64,000 nucleotides of DNA. It comes from Lasiodiplodia sp. COLG20 (taxonomy: Eukaryota; Ascomycota; Dothideomycetes; Botryosphaeriales; Botryosphaeriaceae). The position numbers and the translations under genes were made by a program. The notes under the pieces were generated by a model. The model had not been told where the DNA came from and searched no databases. It saw only the letters and a list, made by a program, of their open reading frames with translations. This document shows, one piece after another, positions 56,625 through 64,000 of this stretch. The stretch is taken from NCBI GenBank assembly GCA_009801085.1, contig VNWV01000008.1, positions 372,001-436,000 on the forward strand, written 5' to 3'. Position 1 is the first letter of the stretch, and each line of letters begins with the position of its first letter.

Positions 56625-58417
56625 AGAGAGGGAATGGCTTGAACGGCTGCGATTATGTATTTTGACGTTCTTAGTAAATATGAAAATCTATTGTGGCAAT
56701 AGCCCCACAGGGGCAAGCCAAAAATACTCGCATTTGAGAGCCTCTGTGCTCTACCATTTGGCATGTTTGGCTGGCAATTTCTCAACGTTTTCATCAATAC
56801 GGTAGGTAGGATGCCTGGGTTTGCGTCATTAAACCTCGCTAAAGAACCGGTGCTGGCGAAAATTGTAATAAGAGGGCCTTGTTAGCGTTCCATCAGCTCG
56901 ACTTCCGCAACTTAAACTTCGGTATTGCACTGCCATCGCGTGCGCTTATCAGCAACAGCGCCTATTCAGTTCTACGAATGGCCACCTATGCTCCAGTCAA
57001 CTGTACCCTACCGCTATTAGCAGACGAAGATGGGGGGCTGAACTTCCATCTCACCATTATGTCTATCCGTCGGGTGCTCACTCCGGAAATGCAATAGGTC
57101 AGCCGTCGTCCCCATACCCTTGATATAGCTTAGAATTAGATCGGGCATGCGATCGGCTACTGTGTTCGTGCCAGCGATGTCGCTGTGATATGAAAGTTGC
57201 GGTTTGCTCGCAAGACAATTTCGCCAGAGACCGTTGGGTTTCGGAAGGTACTGTCTGCGGACGAAATAAGCGGGCTATTCCCTATTAGCGGGTAGAATAT
57301 GACTGTCGTACTCGTAAAAGGACCGTCAAATCTGGCACGATCGCTCGTGCTAGAAGTGACGACCTGTGTAGAGTCTTACTGACCCTGTTTGCCCTTGGGA
57401 ACTACCTGCGTTTGCGTCATCCTGGCCATCTCGAAATCCTGATGGAGACGAAGGATTATAGATTAGTAGCCGTAGTAAGAGTAGCTCTAGCTACCGCCCA
57501 GCGCAGTATACCACACTAAACCTAATTAGGAAACAAAGAGGAAGTGCAGTAAGTAATCGATAAGGAGCCTGCTGGCATGCTCCTCAAATATTTTCCCCCC
57601 TTCCTGATGTGCGTAGGAAGCTACGTCAAGAGTCGTAGTCCTGCGTCGTACTGCAAACTTCTTGCTATTGCGCGTCGTCGCTGGCGGGTTGGGGGTGTCG
57701 TAGGCTCGACTTTCGTTCGTTTGTAGCCGCGTTTGGGATTCTGAGAGACTGGAAAGTATTCCAAGATCCCATTCATAAGCTTGCCGTTGAGTATATGCGC
57801 GATGTAATGCGGAGGTTTCTTAGCCAGCCGAGCCCCAGATTTGCCCGCACTGGCCAAGTGGGGCTGACAAAACACTCTTTAGCCTCGCTTTGCTTTCTTG
57901 ACAATCCGCTGCCGGCAATTTACAACAGTGTGTTATCTGATGTTTCCGTAGATTGGCTTGGGTATTATGGAAGAAATTATTATTATTCCAGTCATGCCGG
58001 CCATCGTGTAAAGCCCTCACAGCTGACATCACAAGGTCCACTCTTGCTCCACCACGGTCTACGTGGCAATGCGTTGGCCGGAAGATTTTCAGAACGATAT
58101 CGTAAGCCTACCCGGAACACACTTTATCCTTCTCGATGAAATTTCTGGGTGTTGTCGAAACTCTGTTTCTAATTTATTTCCCTCCATTTTAATACGTATG
58201 TCAATACGTTTTGGATTGATCAAGGAGCCCTAATAGCAGAAGCCGGATGGAACAGAAGCGACCAATCGTACCATCAGCCAGTACACTAATGGTCGGCCTA
58301 AACGGTTTTCCTGACATCCACCGCAGTTCTAATCGACGTACCAAACTCTCGCCCTCACATTCCCAGTATGTCTCTCTGTCTTGAAATCCTTAGTGTAGCA
58401 CTGACACCTTATGGCTG
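56625..58417. other. Long intergenic stretch
   Basis: No convincing gene. A minus-strand frame at 57621-57875 has a basic segment but no family I recognise. The region 57100-57600 is mixed and might be an eroded repeat. Confidence 0.45.
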
Positions 58418-60883
58418 ATGCATGATAGGCTTGGTAATTGTAAGCTTTGTACACAAATTGGGCCTCTCGAAGATGGATACAATCATTTTATTTATGGACA
58501 TATCTTGGATTTTCAAGAGAGGTTCTTCCACGGCGAATGTACCACATGCCTTCCCCCAGAGACATCGTTAAAGCCTCTATGCTCTTTTTGCAATCATCTT
58601 CGACTATCGCATCTCTTCGGGTGCATTTTTCCCAAACTGAAGTATCTGTTACCATACTCGGAAGAAGGAATTTCCGTTAAATGGGACAAAGGCTACAAGG
58701 AACTTTGGGACGATCAGACCTGTTCGCTGTGCGGACTTATAGGGGCAATACTCAGGAGTCGCGCTACGCCCCCGAATAAAGACGATAGATACCTTTCTTG
58801 GGCCTCCATCTTCGTGGACTTTTTCGTGGAACGCCAGCATTTCGGCAAACGAACTCCGTGGATGCTACAAATCCGTTGTCCCCGAGACAACACACAATCG
58901 GAAAGCATCATTGCTACAATTGCATTGAACATGGCGAATGATGCAACCTATTCCGACCCTCCAATTGGTCTGGATGTGAATTGGGATCTGGTGAGGCCAT
59001 CGATCCGGGAATGCCACCTGCGCCACCGCCACTCTCGAAGGGAATCCATCGAAACCACGGACGAGGACTTCAGGCTCGTTGACGTGTGGAACAATTGTCT
59101 AGTCAACGGGTCTAAAGCATGGTCGTATGCGGCATTAAGTTACGTATGGGGGGACGTCGGGGCTTGGGAAGCGCAGACCGTTGTAGCGAACATTTCACGA
59201 CTTGAGGAGAAGGGAGGCCTGTTGCTTCTTGAATTGCCTCGATGCATTCGGGATGCTCAGACGGCATGCAAACGCCTCGGGATCAGGTTTCTCTGGGTTG
59301 ATCGACTTTGTATTGTCCAGGATGATGCACAATCAAAACACGGTCAGATCAAACAGATGGGAGACATTTACGCTTCTGCAGTTGTTACAATTGTGGCAGC
59401 TGCTGGCGAGGACGCAAGACATGGCCTCGCTGGCGTTTCCAAGCCGCGTGCTTTCCCTCAACAGAAGCTGGTCTTGCAGGGCGTCGAGTTCACAGAGACT
59501 TTGAACACGAACGACTTTTCCGAGTTGGTGGAGAAGTCCATGTGGAGAAGTAGAGGATGGACGTTCCAAGAAGAGAAGTTATCAACGGCGCTACTTGTAT
59601 TCACAGAACGCGGTGTCTTCTTCCAGTGCAAACATCGCCCAGACCAGATGAACATGGAAGGCCGTAGCGAACTAATTCCATGGACGAGATTGAACGAATA
59701 CCCCCATGTGGTTTCTGAATATTCTCAACGTAAGCTCAGCTTTGGATCTGACATCCTCAATGCCTTTTCAGGATATCTCAACATGATGTTCAAAGAAAAG
59801 TATTACTTCGGACTACCTTGCGCTTATTTCAACCAAGCCTTGCTATGGAGATCAGCAGACGATTCTGGGCTCCCACGCGAAAGTAATGGCAACGAAGTTT
59901 TTCCCAGCTGGTCTTGGGCATCAATAACGGGTGCCGTCAATTACAGATCATGGCGTTCTCCTGGAAAGCACGAAGCTGTGGCCTCCTGGGCTGCTATCTT
60001 GTTTCCACCAGGAATCACGAGTCAACAGCTTTTGCCCGTGTATGAGGCGCCTTCCAAACTTCCCTCCCTACAAAAGCTGCTGGAGAGGGAACTATCTGGG
60101 AAATATTGGGGGAACACGTCCGCGTGGAAAAGATATCTTCTCAAGCAACGCCTACTCTCTGCTGCACTACATGGAGAGCTGAGACGTTTGTGGACTACGC
60201 TTCCGCGACAGATGAAGAGCTATGAGGGGTTCTGGCTCCAAAAAGCATGGCTCTCGATGAAGCATAATATATCCCCAGGTCTTGAGGCTTGCGAGCTTTT
60301 CCGGGCGGGCCGTCTTATGGCATACACGCAGATTGCCAATATCTCGGTCACTCGATTGCTTTGGCCAACCTGGTTTGCCCGCAGAAGGAACGATTCGTAC
60401 GTCCTTAGAAACAAATGGGGCAAATGGATCGGTTTCGTCGATCCTGACAGGGCTATTGTGGAGCACATTGATGCTTGTGCGCTTACAGGGGGGACATATT
60501 CTGCAGAATGCCTTGCTCTTTTTCTTCACAGAGACAACGCCAGTACCCTTCCATTGCTTCTCGATGAAAATTTAGATACACTCCAAGATCAAGCAGAAAA
60601 GCCTGGAGATGGCGATGAGTCACAGGAAATATTCAAAAATAGATCCCACAGATTTTGGAGGGAAATGGAATGCCTGACACATCAAGTTTTAGAGGCTGAG
60701 CGACAGTCTCTCCCTTTCCTATCCAGTCCGATCGATGACCCGCCTTGGGCCCATCCACCACAGTTGACGGTCATGATGGTTGAGCGGACGGAAGGTGTTG
60801 CTCGCAGAGTAGGAGTTGGTAACGTCTACCTCAAGAGGTGGAGGGAATCAGCACCGAGTTTTCGATTTGTTGTACTTGATTAA
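58418..60883 (+). CDS. HET-domain protein 2 with N-terminal cysteine pairs
   Basis: A single uninterrupted frame of 821 residues. The HET motifs are SYAALSYVWGDVGAWEAQT, FLWVDRLCIVQDDAQSKHGQ with MGDIYASAVVTIVAAAG, and SRGWTFQEEKLSTALLVF, the W-T-x-Q-E form of the third motif. Further C-terminal elements are FPSWSWASITG and, after a variable part with helices, a tail ending VYLKRWRESAPSFRFVVLD. Before the HET core (from about residue 235) lies a Cys-rich head: C8-x2-C11, C41-x2-C44, C55-x2-C58 with H60, H65 and C69, and C102-x2-C105, which could bind zinc. The start at 58418 gives the first pair. No introns are needed. Role in cell death or incompatibility is known for the family; the ligand is unknown. 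Confidence 0.92.
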   Translation: MHDRLGNCKLCTQIGPLEDGYNHFIYGHILDFQERFFHGECTTCLPPETSLKPLCSFCNHLRLSHLFGCIFPKLKYLLPYSEEGISVKWDKGYKELWDDQTCSLCGLIGAILRSRATPPNKDDRYLSWASIFVDFFVERQHFGKRTPWMLQIRCPRDNTQSESIIATIALNMANDATYSDPPIGLDVNWDLVRPSIRECHLRHRHSRRESIETTDEDFRLVDVWNNCLVNGSKAWSYAALSYVWGDVGAWEAQTVVANISRLEEKGGLLLLELPRCIRDAQTACKRLGIRFLWVDRLCIVQDDAQSKHGQIKQMGDIYASAVVTIVAAAGEDARHGLAGVSKPRAFPQQKLVLQGVEFTETLNTNDFSELVEKSMWRSRGWTFQEEKLSTALLVFTERGVFFQCKHRPDQMNMEGRSELIPWTRLNEYPHVVSEYSQRKLSFGSDILNAFSGYLNMMFKEKYYFGLPCAYFNQALLWRSADDSGLPRESNGNEVFPSWSWASITGAVNYRSWRSPGKHEAVASWAAILFPPGITSQQLLPVYEAPSKLPSLQKLLERELSGKYWGNTSAWKRYLLKQRLLSAALHGELRRLWTTLPRQMKSYEGFWLQKAWLSMKHNISPGLEACELFRAGRLMAYTQIANISVTRLLWPTWFARRRNDSYVLRNKWGKWIGFVDPDRAIVEHIDACALTGGTYSAECLALFLHRDNASTLPLLLDENLDTLQDQAEKPGDGDESQEIFKNRSHRFWREMECLTHQVLEAERQSLPFLSSPIDDPPWAHPPQLTVMMVERTEGVARRVGVGNVYLKRWRESAPSFRFVVLD

Positions 60884-61005
60884 CGGAAAATTCATTGCGC
60901 AATGCGAAAAATCTCTTCACTAGAAGACAAAAGGCATTGAAATTGTGAGATCGCGGTGAGAGGCCGTCACGGGAGTTTGTCACGTTTCCCATAGCCCTAC
61001 CAATC

Positions 61006-63122
61006 TTAGACGAGTTTGAGGACTTGTGCTTCGCAGTCTCGAAACCAGTCATCGTCTTCCCAAGGCACTTCTCCGATATCCTCTTCAGTCCAGTGATGGC
61101 TTTCTTCGTCACCATCCTCGTTTACCCAAAATGCTGTGGGCCCATTGTAATCCTCAGAGTAATAATCGGCAGCTTGGTTCTGCTCCATATAATCTGGCGT
61201 TTTGACAACCCGTGAGTGTTTGAACCTCCCAATCCGCCTAAAGCAATCCTCGGCCGGCACGAGCGCAAGACCATGGCAGAGACAGACAATTGGTCCGGAA
61301 TGGCTATCACTAAGCTCAGTCGTCACCTCCAAGACCCATATTTCCGGCGTGCCCTGTTCGAGCAACTCCTTATCCTCAGCACTATCAGGAATCAGATTAG
61401 TATCGTTCAGCGCATCCCCCGGATCCTCCCACTCCGGGCGAAACCGAAAAAAGAACCCCTCGTCGCTCCCCCGCCACGACCGCGACCACCCAAACCGCCC
61501 CTCCGCCCGCAAAACCGCCGACCTCACCACACCGAACGGCAGCGCCTCCGCCTCGAGCTCGACCGCGCAGTCCACCACCTCCAGCCGGCTCACGACGTGC
61601 ACCGGATACCGCCCGGAAAACGACACCAGCCCCTCCGTCGCCGCCCACGACCACGACGGCGCTCGATAGCGCGACGGACGCGGCGACGGCGAGTCTACAT
61701 ACCACAGCAGCTGCGTGTGGAGGTCCGCGGCCCAGAGGCCGGCCAAATAGCGCGGCGACGACGACGGCAGCAGCTGGCCGAACAGGTCCGCGATTCCGGC
61801 CAGCGCGGGCAGCTTGTCCGCCGGGACCGACAGCCGACGCCTCGCGTAGTCCTGCACGATCTCGATCCAGCGCGCCATCAGCGTCTGCGGGCTCAGCTGG
61901 CGCAGCGCGGCCAAGTCGAGCGACTGCTGCTCAGCCGCCGCCAGGTACCGCGGCTCGCCGCCGCTGCGGTCCGTCGCGATCGACGTCGCGCAGCGCCACA
62001 GCACGTTGTACGGCCCGAACTGCCGGACGCGCGGCGACAGGAGGTCTTCTTGCAGCGTCCCGATGGGGTCGTCGGCGGGCTTGGACGAGTAGTTTTCCTG
62101 CGACTGGAGGGAGAGGGGAGACTCGGCGCCGCCATCTTGGCAGCGGAAGCGCATTGCGATGTCCGGGTGTTCGGCGGCGGGGATGGCGGAGTCGAGGAAG
62201 GGGGCCGTCGCGGCTGGAGGTGGTGCGGCCGGCGGTGAGGGTGAGGTAGGCGCCTTCGTAGATGGAGCGCATCTTGGCGAGCTCGCGGGTGACGTCGGCG
62301 GGGTCGTCTTGGACGATGCAGAGGGCGTCGATCCAGAGGTGGTGGATTTGTAGGCTGCGGGCGACGTGGATGGCGTCGGTGATGGTTTGGTAGGTCGACA
62401 AGGCTGATGGCGGGATTGCTTGTTCGTAGAGCGACTTTGTCGCTTTTGTGGTCTTGTAGGTTTGGTCCATGCCCCAGCAGTAACTCGGAGCTGCGTATCG
62501 AATGTTCTTTTCGGCGTGGCTGTCAACAAGACGAAGTGCCTCTTCTTCACGGCTTCCTACGAAAAGGAGTCGAGATGGCCTGTAATCAGTGGTTAATTCA
62601 CACTGTTCATGCGAACAGTCACATCGTCGAGCCAGTCCTTCCATGCTTTTGACTGGTTTGCTCTTTTCCGAACAGGAGGACCTGATCTAAGCTCGTTGAA
62701 TGCCGCGTCGCCTGCATTTAGTCAGCGTGAGATCGAAGAGGTCGCGAGATTATAATCAGACCTGGCATTGCGAAGACTTGAAAACTCCCAGACTCTTTAT
62801 GCGGCTCCCACTCCCACTCAATTTTGCAAATATACTTTTTGAAGCGCAATGGTTTGAGTAGATGGAAGTAGAACTGAATAGACGGCGCTCGAGATGACTC
62901 TCCTTGTGGCGCTTTGGAAAGAACAATCTGGAAGAAGATGCAGCCGTCCTGGCTTCTATCGCGTAGATCCGAAAGAGAGAATAAATTCTTGCTGATATAT
63001 TTGCGACCATTACCTATTGTCGCCCGCGACTGGTCCAGAGGAAGGTCGAATTGATCCAGAATGAAATCACGACAATAGTTGCAGGAATGCACAGGTGGAC
63101 AACCTAGAGTATCCATAGTCAT
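61006..63122 (-). pseudogene. HET-domain protein 3, frame-shifted
   Basis: An N-terminal exon (from the ATG at 63122) has the family's CNYC pair and ends at FQVFAMPG; a GT..TGCAG intron leads to GDAAFNELRSGPPVRKRANQ. Then the frame breaks near 62620-62632: the sequence SKAWKDWLDD must shift by one base to give CDCSHEQCELTTDYRPSRLL, the typical C-x3-H-x2-C pre-HET segment. HET motifs 1 and 2 follow (YAAPSYCWG, LWIDALCIVQDDPADVTREL). A second one-base shift at the run of five C (62200-62204) is needed to reach PFLDSAIPAAEHPDIAMRF and the long C-terminal half (APSWSWAATEG) ending at 61006. The third HET motif reads IGTLQE where a tryptophan is expected. Two shifts and a degenerate motif suggest an inactive gene; assembly errors in homopolymers are possible for the second. 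Confidence 0.75.
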
Positions 63123-63911
63123 CAATGTGCAAGCATGGCATCAATCTCTACGGAAATACCGTCTGCGAGGGTGGTTGAACAGTCAGTCGGTGGCTCCAAG
63201 GCTGAATGGAATTGTGGAGGAAGCGGGGCAATAGACGACCTCAGCCACGTATCTGGGGTCGAAACAGAGCTAGTCTGAAAGTAGTTAGCCTCCAACAGTG
63301 CGATTGTAGCTGCGGCTGTAGAGAAAAGAGTTCATCAACATCCCTGACGATAATATCAGAGGATATAAGACTAGAATAGAAATAATTCAACGCTAGGTCA
63401 CCTTACTCCCTTCCTACAATCGTACTTAAGCCTATCATTGACCCTTAATAAGTAGTAGATTTCTTTCTTGCTACAACAGTTGATCTGGGTGACTCCCGAG
63501 AGCAACTCGTCATCTCCCTTGGCCTTGTTTCAGGACTCTCAGCACCGCCAAGTAGTTAGCCTAATTGGGAAATCCACAAGTGGTTTAGCGCAGCCTGTTC
63601 CTCATAAAACGTAGCTCATCGTGTAGGCCCTTAGAACGAGCAATCCATTGAGTTCAAACAGGCCTATCCCTTCAGCATTTCCCTTTCAATGTTATTGTGC
63701 GCTGGTTTGAGGCATGTGCTTTCCCCCAGGCATCAAAGTGGGGCGTTCCACGCCGCAAGCAGAACGCAGACCGCCTCGCCACGTATTCGCATGCCTATCA
63801 CTTCTTGAAACATAAAACGACGCCTTGCATGCTTCTCTCAGTCCCTCTTCAACTGCCTCCCTCCCTCCCTCCCTCCCTCTCCCCCGACCCCCCCGCGCAC
63901 TGCCCACCATC
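63123..63911. other. Intergenic stretch with polypyrimidine tract
   Basis: Between the HET pseudogene and the gene starting at 63912. It ends in CCCTCCCTCC-type repeats (about 63855-63880) just before the next start, a common feature of fungal core promoters. Confidence 0.5.
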
Positions 63912-64000
63912 ATGCGCGACCCAACCCCCCACCAAACCGCCATCCTCTCCGCCTGCGCCTCGCAGCCCCTCTCCACCCTCCGCTCCCTCCTCTCAACCAG
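63912..64000 (+). CDS. Start of a gene cut by the window edge
   Basis: An ATG at 63912 opens a frame to the window end (MRDPTPHQTAILSACASQPL, then STLRSLLST). The CT-rich tract directly upstream fits a promoter/leader. The first residues resemble the beginning of some ankyrin-repeat proteins (an -AILSACA- helix), but 29 codons are too few to say. Confidence 0.45.
   Translation, partial: MRDPTPHQTAILSACASQPLSTLRSLLST

Noticed and set aside
57621..57875. Possible transposase remnant
   Set aside because: Basic but no recognisable transposase motif, no inverted ends nearby.
61216..62238. 340-codon plus-strand Arg-rich frame
   Set aside because: Antisense of the HET pseudogene in GC-rich codons; composition is unlike a real protein.

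Overview
This is nuclear DNA from a filamentous ascomycete (Pezizomycotina). Genes carry short introns (about 43-130 bp) with GT..AG ends and CTAAC/CTGAC-like branch sites. The gene families are typical of that group: HET-domain proteins, a NACHT-ankyrin protein, a Zn2Cys6 regulator, a P450, an NmrA-like oxidoreductase and small secreted cysteine-rich proteins. Several genes are broken and some repeats differ mainly by transitions, which fits a genome that has experienced RIP-like mutation. Species cannot be told from the sequence.

Layout. 0-4 kb: an intact NmrA-like gene, then an AT-rich stretch and two decayed genes (a medium-chain dehydrogenase and an ankyrin fragment). 4.3-4.8 kb: a small secreted cysteine-rich EF-hand protein. 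7.4-11.6 kb: an aminoglycoside-phosphotransferase-like kinase and an aquaporin. 14.3-19.7 kb: a compact P450 / alpha-beta hydrolase / Zn2Cys6 regulator group, the last two divergent over a shared promoter, with a degenerate 62-bp direct repeat on both sides of the P450. 20-24.4 kb: a broken HD-domain gene, an intact GNAT acetyltransferase, and an arylamine N-acetyltransferase spoiled by a single TAA. 24.6-24.9 kb: a complete 303-bp hAT-type MITE with its target-site duplication. 25.3-27.8 kb: a large DUF6536-like membrane protein. 28.9-37.5 kb: a single-pass membrane protein, an octamer satellite decaying by transitions, a tRNA-like hairpin, a MARVEL-like four-span protein and a second S/T-rich single-pass protein.

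40-63 kb is the most interesting part. It holds a very small secreted protein with a C-x3-C/C-x3-C pattern, a NACHT-ankyrin (NLR-like) protein, two more S/T-rich single-pass proteins, a foldback element, and three HET-domain genes (two intact, one pseudogene), mixed with a PlsB-type glycerol-3-phosphate acyltransferase and a CE5 acetylxylan esterase. HET and NACHT-repeat proteins are the classical components of fungal non-self recognition and programmed cell death, so this looks like an evolving allorecognition or immune-like region; the functional link between neighbours is inference. A further gene starts at the right edge (63912).

Gene models were built by hand by matching splice sites and reading frames. 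Where exon junctions or starts could not be fixed this is stated.
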